Assembly: GCA_907164885.2 (NCBI GenBank)
Contig: OU015494.1
Location: 2,375,268-2,439,267, forward strand
Length of the DNA: 64,000 nt
Source of the DNA: Dolomedes plantarius
Taxonomy: Eukaryota > Arthropoda > Arachnida > Araneae > Dolomedidae
Reading direction: 5' to 3'
In this document: positions 18,770-31,650 of the stretch, piece by piece
How positions within the stretch are numbered: the stretch's first letter is position 1
Layout: each line of letters starts with the position of its first letter
Notes under the pieces: model-generated
Told to the model about the DNA's origin: nothing
What the model saw: the letters and a program-made list of their open reading frames with translations, nothing else
Databases searched by the model: none
Program-made: the position numbers and the translations under genes

Positions 18770-19215
18770 TGTAAGAAAAGGTTGGTGTCTAGGCGTTTTA
18801 GGGGTCATCAAAAACTTCCAACTCACTTAAATGACATGAATACTACAATACAAACACGATATCATTTAAACGAGGCAATACATCTAACGAATAACACAAA
18901 ACAAATACTTTACTCTAGGACAATTGTGAAAATACGTCGTTTGATAGTCGTTACAGAATAAAATACAAAGTCTCTCAGCCATATGCTGGTAAGACACGTC
19001 TTATAAAACTCGTGGCCAAGACGTCATCAGAAAATAGAGTACCAAGTCTCTGTCTCCCTGGTATGTTGGGCAGACACATCTTATACGCCCAAGCGCCTCT
19101 CTCTCCAGCAAGGGTACAGTCAAAGGTGACGCTGGCTTATGAGTCTCTAGCGCAATCAAAGGTGGCGCTGGCAAGACACAAGCGTCAGCAGCGGGTGTCA
19201 AAGGGCGTTCTCACA
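18770..19215 (-). repeat. 5' LTR of the split Ty3/gypsy element (446 bp)
   Basis: It is bounded by TGTAAGAAAAGG on the left and GTTCTCACA on the right (plus strand), so it starts and ends TG...CA on either strand. It lies directly upstream of the primer binding site of the minus-strand element and is followed by TATATATGTA outside. No second LTR is found in the window, so the length is set by termini, not by alignment. Confidence 0.6.
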
Positions 19216-21025
<1,810 letters not shown>

Positions 21026-22433
21026 CACTGCTGGCCACTGTAAATGCAACACCCTGAAGGAAACATGCAAATAACATGAAATTTACAATATGCATTAGTG
21101 GAGGTGAGATATGCAAATGATTAGAATTTCAGCGCAGACGCACATCACGCGCGCCTGTGGCGCCACTTCAAAGCGCTATTTAAGGCTTGGAGATTTCGAC
21201 GATTTCAAGTTCGGCGATTGTATTTTTCTTGTGGTTTTTTAAAAAAACGATCAATTATACCTCGTCGAAAACAGCGATCATCTTTTGATCAAGTATCCGA
21301 GTTCGACAGAGGAAGGATAGTGGCCTACCGAGATTGTGGATTATCTTTCAGGGAAATCGGTAGTCGTGTTGGACGAAACCAAACAACTGTAATGCGGATA
21401 TGTGATCACTAGATGCAGGAGGGTACGACGGACCGGCGTGATCGATCGCATCCACCTCAGCACACCACTTCACGTGATGACAGGCAAATTGTGCGCATGG
21501 CGGTGACGGATCGCTCAGTCACATCACGAACCATAGCACAGCACATGCAGTCTGTAACGCATCATCCAGTGTCTGCGCGTACCATTCGACGCCGTTTACA
21601 GCAGAGTGGTCTGTCCGCAAGACGTCCATTGCTTCGTCTACCCTTGACGCAGAACCACAGACATCTCCGCCGCCAATGGTGCGATGACAGAAGGATGTGG
21701 ACGGCAGAATGGAATGAAATTGTCTTTACTGACGAGTCACGCTTCTGTCTGCAACACCACGATGGTCGCATTCGAGTCTGGAGACACCGTGAAGAGAGGA
21801 TGCTGAACAGCTGCGTTATGCACCGCCACACTGGTCCTGCACCGGGTATTATGGTATGGGGCGGTATTGGATATCACTCTCGCACACCTCTAGTACGCAT
21901 TGCGGGTACTTTAAACAGCCAGCGCTACATCTCCGAGGTGTTGGAGCCAGTTGTCCTTCCTTACCTTCAGGGCTTGCCCACAGCCATATTTCAAAAGGAT
22001 AATGCGCGACCACACGTGGCACGCAATGTCCAACGGTTCTTCGTCAATCGCCAGATTGAATTGCTTCCCTGGCCGCCTCGCTCTCCGGATCTTTCACCGA
22101 TAGAAAACATGTGGTCCACGGTTGCTCTACGATTGACCCAGATTCCATCCCCAACTGCCACAGCAGATCAACTTTGGCAACGTGTGGAAGCTGCTTGGTC
22201 TGCTGTACCCCAAGAACCCATCCAATGTCTCTTTGAATCAATGCCGAGGCGTGTGGCAGCGGTGATCTCCAACAATGGCGGCTACTCTGGCTACTGATTT
22301 TGGCAGGAACCACACTTCACAGAACTCTATAAATTTAATCATTTGATACTTGGTCAACATGTTATCTACAAAATAAATTTTGTTGTGATATCTCTTGTCT
22401 TTCTTGGTGTTGCAATTTGGGTGGCCAGCAGTG
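21026..22433 (+). mobile_element. Tc1-family element, copy A (1,408 bp)
   Basis: Terminal inverted repeats begin CACTGCTGGCCAC at both ends, flanked by TA at 21024-21025 and 22434-22435. The same family is present at 51870-53277 and 53850-55253. It is inserted within a (TA)n array. Confidence 0.93.
21257..22297 (+). pseudogene. Tc1 transposase (DD34E), start lost and one nonsense codon
   Basis: The sister copy C begins with ATG followed by P-R-R-K-Q-R; here that codon is ATA at 21257-21259. A TAG at 21410-21412 interrupts the paired helix-turn-helix region (after V-M-R-I-C-D-H). The remaining 294 codons are open and hold V-F-T-D-E-S-R-F (first Asp), F-Q-K-D-N-A-R-P-H (second Asp) and L-S-P-I-E-N-M-W (Glu), so the catalytic triad is intact. 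The full protein would be about 346 residues, normal for Tc1. As it stands it cannot make a complete transposase. Confidence 0.88.

Positions 22434-22532
<99 letters not shown>
22434..22532. repeat. (TA)n microsatellite, middle part
   Basis: TA dinucleotides with one TG. It lies between Tc1 copy A and the LTR element and is continuous in type with 28344-28760. Confidence 0.95.
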
Positions 22533-22971
22533 TATAGAGAATCTATGCTCACTTCTACCCAGACTTGGGTGTATATAATTTGAAGTGGCACTCTATTTGA
22601 ATTATATACAAACACAGTTTATACATGAAATAATGTTTATTGAATTCGCTGCACATATAATTGGCTTTTACAGCAATAAGCATGCGTACTACTTGTACGG
22701 AATGTAAATACAGCTTTTTAAGAACAATATATTTTTATACTCACGAACAGTAAGTCAAACCAGCAGTACTGCCATGTAAAACTCCTGGCCCGCTAAGGAC
22801 TAGAGCAGGATAACACCTTTTCAACCTTAACAACAACTCCCCTTCTTTCATTACTGGCGCTGCGTGGTATTTATACTAAGCGCGTATGCCAAAATTAGCA
22901 TATCTGAAGCAGCTTCTTTAATTCACTCAAAAGTTCGATTCTTGTGAATCGAATCTTGTGTATACCTTACA
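22533..22971 (-). repeat. 3' LTR of the young Ty3/gypsy element
   Basis: It runs from TATAGAGAATC to ACCTTACA (plus strand) and matches 27905-28343 over the full 439 bp with about four differences (for example ACAGCAATAA against ACAACAATAA). Confidence 0.93.
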
Positions 22972-22975
22972 CTGG

Positions 22976-22983
22976 CCTCCCTC
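22976..22983 (-). promoter_or_regulatory. Polypurine tract
   Basis: GAGGGAGG on the minus strand lies a few bases upstream of the 3' LTR, where plus-strand DNA synthesis is primed in LTR elements. Confidence 0.6.
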
Positions 22984-23503
22984 GAAAAAAAAATTAGGTA
23001 ACTGAGGTCTGAACGGCTTCAGTTAACTAATTGAAAACGCGTGCTGGTCTGACTTTTTACATAATGGGTGGCAAAGCCAAAAAACCTTCCACACGTTGTG
23101 TGGGGGAAAAACGCCACTACCATTTTCCAAAACTAACCCCGAAGGGTCCAGGTGACACCATTACACAGTGGATTTGCAGAGTTGCGGATACTGGGCTGGC
23201 CAACTGCGCCCTAAAATATCTATTTTAATTAAAAGTGACAACACAATTGCACAGCATGACATTTCTTGACTGTATCTGCTCTCCCCCAATTTATAATGTA
23301 CATGTGTTATGATTTGTGAAGTTAGTATGTTAGTTGTTTGTTATCTGTAGTTAGTATGTATTATTTTTTTTTCACTACATGTCCCCTTCAAAAATTTATA
23401 AAACAACAGTATACCGTTTTTTTTCAGTGCCTCACCACTTCCCCTCAAAATGTTTACACAGTATATACACTGGGGAACTTCAAACCAATTTGGTTCGATT
23501 TTA

Positions 23504-26500
23504 TTAAAGGGTGGGAGTTAGAATAAGAGAATTGATACAAGACTTGTTCCTCATGAATGCAGCAACTTCACTGCACCAGTTTGTCCAATTCGCTGAACCT
23601 CTCTTGATGGTCGCAGTCCTAGTAAAGGGGTTCGTTGACCGTGTGGGCATCCTTCGTGCAGCAGGTCGTTGGTCCTGAGGCGCTGGTCCGGCTTGACGAT
23701 GGACAGGAGGTCTCTTGGGAGGAGGATCTTGTTGGGCGGCAGAGATCTTTCGTTTCCTTTGCGTCTGCTTCCCCCGCTTGCGTGGATGTTCGAACGGCTG
23801 AGAGTCAGGCGCCGACGATGGAGAAGTCATGGGAGTCTTTCTTTTAACTCCTGACCGGGGTTCCTGTGCAGGAGTGGAGCTGCTTCCCTCATGCAGGTTA
23901 TCACCGGAATCGTGAGTAGGGGGAGGACGGTCTTCGTTGGTGACCCCCGAGGGTCCAGCATCTTGTGAACCTTGTGAACCTTGTTGCACTTGATTTGAAA
24001 ACAGGGTATAGTCTGCACGGTTTATATACCTCTTAATCTGGTCTATATTTGCGGGAACTTGCTGTTGGCCTTCTTGTAAGGTAACCACTGGGCCTGCTAC
24101 CTTTTTTATTTGGTACGGACCTTGAAATTTCGGGCAAAATTTCCCGACTATGCCTTTACTGGCGTTAGATAGTGAGTGGGTGGCTTTTAAAACCCATTGC
24201 CCAACTTCAAATTTCTCCTCCCTACGATTTTTATCGTAGTATATCTTCTGTTGCTTCCGCATCTGGTCATTAACTTGCTTGACCTCGCGAAGCATCTCCT
24301 GAATATCAGCTAGTTGAAATTGAGGCGCTTGCCCCGGTACGAAGAATAGACTGTCTAAAGGGGTGATAATCTTTCTGCCTAGAAAAACTTCGGCAGGTGT
24401 TTTGGCTGTCGAGTCGTGGACGGCCGAACGTAATGCAAACGCAAACTGCTGTATATGTTGATCCCATGTTTTATGATTGTTTTGTATAAATGCGCGAATC
24501 ATTTTAACTACATTGCGATTTACCCGCTCCGCAATATTCGACTGTGGTCTATAAGTGACCATTTTTGCATGTTTTATTTGAAGCCTGCGACACAGGTCCG
24601 TGAAAACTTCGCTGACAAACTGAACACCGTTATCGCTAATAATTTTTACAGGGGCACCATATCGCAAAACATAATTATGTGTAAATGCATCAGCAACTGC
24701 TTTGGCTGATGCTCTACGCAGGGGTATAATTTCGGTCCATTTTGAAAAATGGTCGACTATTACGAGTAAGAACCTGTATTTTCCACTTGCACTACGGGGA
24801 TATGGGCCTAATAAATCTATCCCTACGATTTCATTAGGGAACGTGGCCACGATACTTTGTAAAAAACCCGCGGGGTGGTAATTTGTGTAGTTAGTACGCT
24901 GACAAGTGTCGCAGCTTTGAACGTACTGGGTGACCCACTTCCTCATTTGGGGCCAGTAAACCACCTCATTAAGTCGAGAAAAAGTTTTTCGAATACCCAT
25001 ATGGCCGGCTGTAGGTAAATCGTGAAGAGTATGTAGAATGTGTGTTCTCATTGAACATGGAATGACGGGACGAATTTCACCATTCCGATTTGTGGATGAT
25101 TTGTAAAAAAGGAGATCATCGACTAGTTCATAGTTCTGTGCTCTACCCTGTATAGCATGCAAATTAACTCCGGAAAATTGTTCGGGGTTTTCTAGGTATT
25201 TAACTATATCTCCGAATTCCAAGTCTTTACGAAGTTCTTCTTTTAACTGCGTTTTATTATCTAGCACAATAGAAGTGAGCATTTCACATTGAGTTATCAA
25301 CTCCCCCTCTGGGTCTCTGCTTAAAGCATCCGCTACCAGATTTCCTTTCCCCGGACGATGCTCAATGATTAAGTTGTATTCCTGGATCTTTAATGCCCAG
25401 CGAATGACACGAGGCGTAAAATTTTTGCCCGAGTATAATCGGGTTAAAGCAGCATGGTCAGTTATAACCCGAACCGGCTGTTCTGAGAAATAACAGCGAA
25501 ATTTTTTGAGTGCTACGACAATAGCCAAACATTCCCTTTCAGTGGTTGTATAGTTTCGTTCTGCGGAATTTAAAGTTCGCGATGTGAAAGCGATAGGTTG
25601 GTTTTCCTGCATTAGTACAGCGCCGATTCCGACATTAGAAGCATCCGTTTGCACTACGAATTGTAGCTTGTGATCTGGATGGCGTAGTACCGGAGCTTGG
25701 ATCAATTTCTGCTTTAATGTTTGGAAGGCGTTCTGGGCTTCGGAACTCCACGTAAATTTAGTGCGTTTCTTTCGCAATTTGTAAAGCGGTTCGGCGACTT
25801 CCGAGAATGCAGGTATAAATGTGCGGTAATATGAGCAAAGACCAAGAAACGACGAAAGTTGTTTTCCCGTTTGTGGGATTTTAAACGCTTTTACAGCATC
25901 GATTTTAGATGAATCCGTTTGAACGCCCTGACGCGTAATCTTGAATCCTAAATACGGTAGTTCTTTGCGGACGAACTGACACTTTTTTGTATTTATTGTT
26001 AAGCCAGCCTGTTTTATCAGAGAGAGCACTTCCTGTAAAAGAGCTAAGTGCTCGGTTAAAGTTTCCCCCGTAATAATTATGTCGTCGAGGTATACGGCAA
26101 CGTTCTTTCCTAAAACAGGCCTTAGTACTATATCCATAAGTTTTTGGAATGTGCCAGGTGCCCCATTGAGTCCAAAGGGCATGCGACGAAACGCAAAAGT
26201 GCCTTTTTTTGTTATAAACGCCGTTTTTTTAACGTCTTCAGCAGCCATAGGTACTTGGAAAAACCCGGATGTTAAATCTAAAGTGGTCATGTATTTAAAT
26301 GACTTTAAACTATGAAGAATATCCTCAATTATTGGCATAGGATATGTAGAGAATTTTGTTACTTTATTCAGCCCCCTGTAATCAACTGCAAATCTCCAGG
26401 CTTCGGGATCAGTAATAGGCAAGTTGCCTTTTTTTCGACATAACACAACCGGACTTGCCCACGGACTATCGACCGGCGAAATAATATTTTGGCGAAGCAT

Positions 26501-27769
26501 TTTATCAATATGAATGTCTATAACATTCTGCTTGTTTGTATCGTACCTATATGGGCGGGCACGAATTGGGGGACTGTCTCCCGTATCAATTTTGTGAGTT
26601 GTAACATGAGTAATACCTGGCTTGTCTGAAAATACCTCGGCAAATTTGTTTAAAGTAGTCTGTAAACGAACTTTTTCGTTTTCTTTTAAGTCCGTTTTCG
26701 ACAAGTCAACCGGAACGGGCAGCACAGCTTCTTTGGACTGTTGGTGCATCTGCACCGAGATAGAATTCTGCTTGAAATTTAGTGCTACATTACACGAGTA
26801 GCAAAAATCAATCCCTAGGATAACCTCCAGTTGCATATTTCGCATTACATGAAAAACAAGGTTGTTTTTTTGGGATTGTATACTAATGTGTGTCAATAAT
26901 GAGCCTAATATTTGACATTCTTCACCTTGAGCTGAAAGTGTTCGTAATTTATTATGTGTGTTTAAGCGCTTCATGTCGTAATGCGATTTGAAGTACTTTT
27001 CTGACATGTACGACCTTTCGCTGCCGGTATCAAGTAAAGTTGTTATGGGAATTGAATCAATTTGCAAGTGCACATAAGGTAGTTGCACATTTTTTAATGT
27101 AAGCGCACTAATGTTACTATAACGTTGGGCTTTACTATCATGCCGTCCACGATGTCGATTTGAAACTCGCGAAAAATTTTGGCTGGGGTGTATAAAATCT
27201 CTCGTACCTGAATGACGGTGAGGGGTAGCGAAGAAATGTCTATTGTCATATGTAGCTAAAGCTTGAAGGAGGGTAACCTTGCTTGTAATTGTTTGATTAT
27301 CTAAAAAATCTTGAACACTTGGCTTCAAACGTTGGATAACTATTTTTAAGATTATCGCTTCCGTCAACTCTTCTAAATATTCCTCACACTTGGAAATCTT
27401 TTCCATAGCAAAATCTAATGCAGACTGACCTTCACGTTGCCTTAGCGAATAAATTTCCGCTTCAATTTCACTTTGATTAAAGGTCTTTGGAAAAACGCTA
27501 AGAAACTGTTGCTTGAATGACGAATAGTCAAAAATCAGATTACTGCTTTGCATACACGTGTACCACTGATATGCACTACCTCTTAAAGCGGCTAGAGCAA
27601 TTTTAAGTTTATCCCCCTCTGGGGTGCATTGTTGCTGAAAGTAATGCTCAATTTTCTTTAGGAATTGGCTTGAGGGGCCGCCATTGAAGGTGGCTTCGAA
27701 TGGCGCAAAATGCTGAACCATAATTACCCGAGGAAAATTTCCAGCAGGATTTTGTTCTACAACACTCAT
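23504..27769 (-). CDS. Ty3/gypsy gag-pol polyprotein, intact single frame
   Basis: It has 1421 codons from ATG 27769. The gag-like helical domain is at residues about 30-175; no CCHC zinc knuckle follows, only a basic stretch. The protease has L-L-D-T-G-S (D247) and I-L-G-I-D. Reverse transcriptase runs from about 375, with A-V-D-Y-R-G-L-N-K and Y-L-D-D (560-563). RNase H has V-V-Q-T-D-A-S. The H-H-C-C finger and DDE integrase follow (V-G-I-D-L-L-G, I-I-S-D-N-G, I-A-E-R-V-N-R), then a GPY/F-like module (F-Q-G-P-Y-Q-I). The tail of about 150 residues is rich in Pro, Gln and Arg. All catalytic residues that I can check are present. Gag and pol are fused in one frame with no shift or stop, so the Gag:Pol ratio must be set another way. 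Confidence 0.95.
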   Translation of the reverse strand: MSVVEQNPAGNFPRVIMVQHFAPFEATFNGGPSSQFLKKIEHYFQQQCTPEGDKLKIALAALRGSAYQWYTCMQSSNLIFDYSSFKQQFLSVFPKTFNQSEIEAEIYSLRQREGQSALDFAMEKISKCEEYLEELTEAIILKIVIQRLKPSVQDFLDNQTITSKVTLLQALATYDNRHFFATPHRHSGTRDFIHPSQNFSRVSNRHRGRHDSKAQRYSNISALTLKNVQLPYVHLQIDSIPITTLLDTGSERSYMSEKYFKSHYDMKRLNTHNKLRTLSAQGEECQILGSLLTHISIQSQKNNLVFHVMRNMQLEVILGIDFCYSCNVALNFKQNSISVQMHQQSKEAVLPVPVDLSKTDLKENEKVRLQTTLNKFAEVFSDKPGITHVTTHKIDTGDSPPIRARPYRYDTNKQNVIDIHIDKMLRQNIISPVDSPWASPVVLCRKKGNLPITDPEAWRFAVDYRGLNKVTKFSTYPMPIIEDILHSLKSFKYMTTLDLTSGFFQVPMAAEDVKKTAFITKKGTFAFRRMPFGLNGAPGTFQKLMDIVLRPVLGKNVAVYLDDIIITGETLTEHLALLQEVLSLIKQAGLTINTKKCQFVRKELPYLGFKITRQGVQTDSSKIDAVKAFKIPQTGKQLSSFLGLCSYYRTFIPAFSEVAEPLYKLRKKRTKFTWSSEAQNAFQTLKQKLIQAPVLRHPDHKLQFVVQTDASNVGIGAVLMQENQPIAFTSRTLNSAERNYTTTERECLAIVVALKKFRCYFSEQPVRVITDHAALTRLYSGKNFTPRVIRWALKIQEYNLIIEHRPGKGNLVADALSRDPEGELITQCEMLTSIVLDNKTQLKEELRKDLEFGDIVKYLENPEQFSGVNLHAIQGRAQNYELVDDLLFYKSSTNRNGEIRPVIPCSMRTHILHTLHDLPTAGHMGIRKTFSRLNEVVYWPQMRKWVTQYVQSCDTCQRTNYTNYHPAGFLQSIVATFPNEIVGIDLLGPYPRSASGKYRFLLVIVDHFSKWTEIIPLRRASAKAVADAFTHNYVLRYGAPVKIISDNGVQFVSEVFTDLCRRLQIKHAKMVTYRPQSNIAERVNRNVVKMIRAFIQNNHKTWDQHIQQFAFALRSAVHDSTAKTPAEVFLGRKIITPLDSLFFVPGQAPQFQLADIQEMLREVKQVNDQMRKQQKIYYDKNRREEKFEVGQWVLKATHSLSNASKGIVGKFCPKFQGPYQIKKVAGPVVTLQEGQQQVPANIDQIKRYINRADYTLFSNQVQQGSQGSQDAGPSGVTNEDRPPPTHDSGDNLHEGSSSTPAQEPRSGVKRKTPMTSPSSAPDSQPFEHPRKRGKQTQRKRKISAAQQDPPPKRPPVHRQAGPAPQDQRPAARRMPTRSTNPFTRTATIKRGSANWTNWCSEVAAFMRNKSCINSLILTPTL

Positions 27770-27890
27770 TTTTTAAATAGTATATAAGTACTTGCAACAA
27801 TTTTATCAATATACGTACACAGTACACAGTTTTTAATTTCAATTATGTTCTTCGTTACAAATTTAACGCTAACTACCAGGGTATATATAT

Positions 27891-27904
27891 TTTTCGGGCG
27901 CCAG
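27891..27904 (-). promoter_or_regulatory. Primer binding site
   Basis: On the minus strand CTGGCGCCCGAAAA directly follows the 5' LTR; TGGCGCCC is the common core of Lys-type tRNA primer sites. The exact tRNA is not determined. Confidence 0.6.
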
Positions 27905-28343
27905 TATAGAGAATCTATGCTCACTTCTACCCAGACTTGGGTGTATATAATTTGAAGTGGCACTCTATTTGAATTATATATAAACACAGTTTATACATGA
28001 AATAATGTTTATTGAATTCGCTGCACATATAATTGGCTTTTACAACAATAAGCATGCGTACTACTTGTACGGAATGTAAATACAGCTTTTTAAGAACAAT
28101 ATATTTTTATACTCACGAACAGTAAGTCAAACCAGCAGTACTGCCATGTAAAACTCCTGGCCCGCTAAGGACTAGAGCAGGATAACACCTTTTCAACCTT
28201 AACAACAACTCCCCTTCTTTCATTAATGTCGCTGCGTGGTATTTATACTAAGCGCGTATGCCAAAATTAGCATATCTGAAGCAGCTTCTTTAATTCACTC
28301 AAAAGTTCGATTCTTGTGAATCGAATCTTGTGTATACCTTACA
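27905..28343 (-). repeat. 5' LTR of the young Ty3/gypsy element
   Basis: Same length and termini as 22533-22971. On its own strand it starts TGTAAGGTATACAC and ends TCTATA. Confidence 0.93.
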
Positions 28344-28760
<417 letters not shown>

Positions 28761-28789
28761 AATTGTAACAGTAAAAATGAGTAACAACT

Positions 28790-30032
28790 AACATTTAGAT
28801 GATGGAATGAGGTGGAGAATTGTGGGGAGGCTAGCAGCAGGACAATCTCAAGTCCAAATTTGTAGAGAGTTCAATATAACGCCCAGCGTCGTGTGTAACT
28901 TATGGAAATAGTTACAGGATACCGGATCCATCGAGAGAAAGCCTGGGCAAGGTCGTCCAAGAGCCACGACGGCCAGAGAAGATCGCCATTTGTCGATTAT
29001 AGCGAGGCGTAACAGGAGTGCTACAGATTCTCAGCTGTCTCGTGACTTGTATGCAGCCACAGGAACCCGTGTATCAAGGGGGACTGCTTCCAAAATACTT
29101 CATGAGAGAGGGTTGTTTGCAAGAAGACCTGCTGTTTGCGTCCCGCTCACTTCTACAAACAGGAGAATCCGTTTATCATGGTGCAGAGAGCATAGAAAAT
29201 GAAGTATGGATCAATGGGCGACCGTTCTCTTCACTGATGAGTCCCGGTTCAGTCTAAGAACCGATTCTCGCCGTACGTTCATATGGAGAGAACCAGGGAC
29301 CCGCTACCTACCCTCCAATGTCCGCGAAATCAACCATTATGGCGGAGGAGGTTTAATGGTCTGGGCTGGCATCGTGTTGGATGGTCGCACACCTCTCCAT
29401 GTCTTTGAAAGAGGCCCTGTGACTGGTGTGAGGTATAGGGATGAGGTCTTTTAGCTCTATATTCGCCTTTTCAGGGGTGCAGTTGGCCCTGAGTTCGGTT
29501 TAATGGGCGATAACGCGAGGCCACATAGAGCTCTTCTGGTCGACGAATTTCTAGAGAGTGAGGATATTCGCCGGATGGATTAGCCAGCCAGATCTCCAGA
29601 CCTTAACTCTATAGAGCATGTCTGGGACGCTCTGGGAAGGGCAATTGCAACTCGCAACCCCCCTCCGAAAACCATCTAGGGAATGAAAACAGCGTTGCTG
29701 AACGAGTGGGACCAATTGCCACAGGAAATGATAAACTGCCTTATTTCAAGTATGAAATCACGCTGTGAGACATGTATATCTGTAAAAGGGGACCATACCC
29801 CTATTAACCCATCTATTAACCCATTTTTTCGCTTATTCTGCAACCGCTGTTTCATACCTTCCGACTTCAACGAGCGTTACGCACGATCATGCGTGTGTAT
29901 TACAATTATTGAATGGCTATTTGTTTTGTATTGTATCAATGTATGTACATATCAAATTTCCTTAAAATCGGTACAGCAGTTCTAGAGATAATCGACCAAG
30001 TCTGCAAATTCTCTTAATTTCTTACACCAGTG
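28790..30032 (+). mobile_element. Decayed Tc1-family element, copy E, 5'-truncated
   Basis: The right terminus ends ...TTACACCAGTG followed by TA (30033-30034), the reverse of a typical TACACTGG Tc1 end. The matching left end is missing: sequence turns into the (TA)n array at about 28760. Confidence 0.7.
28798..29807 (+). pseudogene. Tc1/mariner transposase remnant
   Basis: Collinear transposase homology runs through several stops. There is an N-terminal helix-turn-helix ([12 protein letters not shown]), the G-R-P-R hinge (P-G-Q-G-R-P-R-A), L-F-T-D-E-S-R-F, a G-D-N-A-R-P-H block with the second Asp, S-P-D-L-N-S-I-E-H-V-W-D with the Glu, and the C-terminal G-D-H-T-P. At least five in-frame stops and a few small shifts are visible (for example TAG at about 28908 and 29452), so it is inactive. 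It is a different family from copies A-C. Confidence 0.88.
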
Positions 30033-30034
30033 TA

Positions 30035-31125
30035 GATATCGTGTTATTAGTCTATGGCTCAAATATGCTCAGTTACTTAAAATATTTAAAGTGGCTCAAA
30101 GATTGAAGATTTCAACTTTGGATAATTCTCATTAAAAATGTTTGTTCCAGCTTTTTTTAAGTACAATTTTATATTAACATGGGTTTTTATAAAAGGGGTA
30201 TATGTGTAAAATTTTAATTATGTACAAGCAGTTATATGTGTAATTTGGTTGATGTTTGATAGAGTTCGATTTGATTTTCGATTTAAGATGACTGCGAAAC
30301 TCTATACCTGGAGCTGAATGGATGTACACTTAAACTTTCAGTATGGATAAACTTTCAGTAACAGTCAATGACTATTTTATTTTATCAGGTTATCTTATTT
30401 GTACGCAAACTTTTTCTAGTGTATTTCGTGTTATTTTTTTGTTTAATTTGATTTCTAAATAAAATTATGTGTTTTGTATTTCTAAAACCATTGTTAAAAG
30501 ATAATAAATGATTCGATAAGTACAAAACAAGAAAAGAAAGTTGATAAATTTAGTGTAATATTATATTTTTTGATGCTTGAATGTTTGGTTTTCGCTTGTA
30601 TGCAGACTTTTTTTGGCAAGTGTATTTTATATACGTTGGAAATTAGCAACAGTATTTATAATAAAATAAGCAAAACTACTAGGGAATAGAAATAACCTTA
30701 AAGTAAACTTTAAACGTATGGTTTATTAATTATAAAATGAAATGAGTTACTTTTCATTGTCATTATTAGTGAAAATTGAAGTTGATTTCTGTTCTTGGTT
30801 TTGTTTTATTATGAAAGTAATTTTAAATGAAATTGAATTCAAGAGAGGCTTTCTATCGATTTATATGTTAATGATAGATCGTTACATATACTGTGCTGAT
30901 TAAGTTGTTTCAAGTAATATAGGTGTATTGTGAGAGGGGCCACATTCCGGATACATACATTTAATTCATCTTCAATTTATGGAACCCAGGGCTATTTTTT
31001 ATCATAGTTACAAACTTAATAAATGCTAGTTTGGCTCCTATTTAATGAAAATAGTATTGGAGTAGTAAAGAGGTACTTTTTGACAACTTTGCCCAATAAT
31101 TTCCAGATGTAGTAAACATATTCAA
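30035..31125. other. AT-rich stretch, nothing recognised
   Basis: No open frame above background and no repeat boundary that I can support. Confidence 0.5.
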
Positions 31126-31167
31126 ACACTAGCTGAAGTACCCGGCGTTGCCCGGATTTTTAAGAAG

Positions 31168-31650
31168 GTTTGTTAACCGAAATCAATTTAAAAACTTAAC
31201 ACAGTATAAATTACATAGCCAAAAAAAAGCATGTGAAATGTTATACATATCTCAGTATTTCGGTAGATGCAGTCTTTCATCATTGTACCACTAAAAGCTG
31301 TAAAGTAAAAATGTCAAATTGTGGAATGTTTGTTAACCAAAATCAATTTAAAAACTTAACACAGTATAAATTACATAGCCAAAAAAAACATGTGAAATGT
31401 TATATATATCTCAGTATTTTGGTAGATGCAGTCTTTCATCATTGTATCACTAAAAGCTGTAAAGTAAAAATGTCAAATTGTGGAATGTTTGTTAACAAAA
31501 TCAATTTAAAATCTAAACAATTTAGCAAGATTTAACCTTCTATCTTTGGAGCAAAAGAAGCTGATAAGTAAAACATAAAATATGCATACATTTATAATAA
31601 ACCACTAAAAGCTGAAAAAGAAAAAGAAAAATGTCAAATTGTCTTTTGGA
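31168..31650 (+). repeat. Tandem repeat, period about 160 bp
   Basis: The GTTTGTTAAC start recurs at 31168, 31328 and 31487 (steps of 160 and 159). The first two units are nearly identical throughout, including CATGTGAAATGTTATA, GGTAGATGCAGTCTTTCATC and AAAGCTGTAAAGTAAAAATG. Confidence 0.85.

Larger units (their letters stand above)
22533..28343 (-). mobile_element. Young, full-length Ty3/gypsy LTR retrotransposon (5,811 bp)
   Basis: Two 439-bp LTRs with about four visible differences flank a single open gag-pol frame on the minus strand. A primer-binding-like TGGCGCCC and a polypurine tract are in the expected places. The flanking ATAT on both sides is consistent with a 4-bp target duplication but is ambiguous inside (TA)n. 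Low LTR divergence and the intact frame point to recent insertion. Confidence 0.95.

Noticed and set aside
21562..21831. Minus-strand frames opposite Tc1 transposases (also 22044-22313, 46719-47241, 54337-54651)
   Set aside because: They are shadow frames of the transposase genes with no independent motif.
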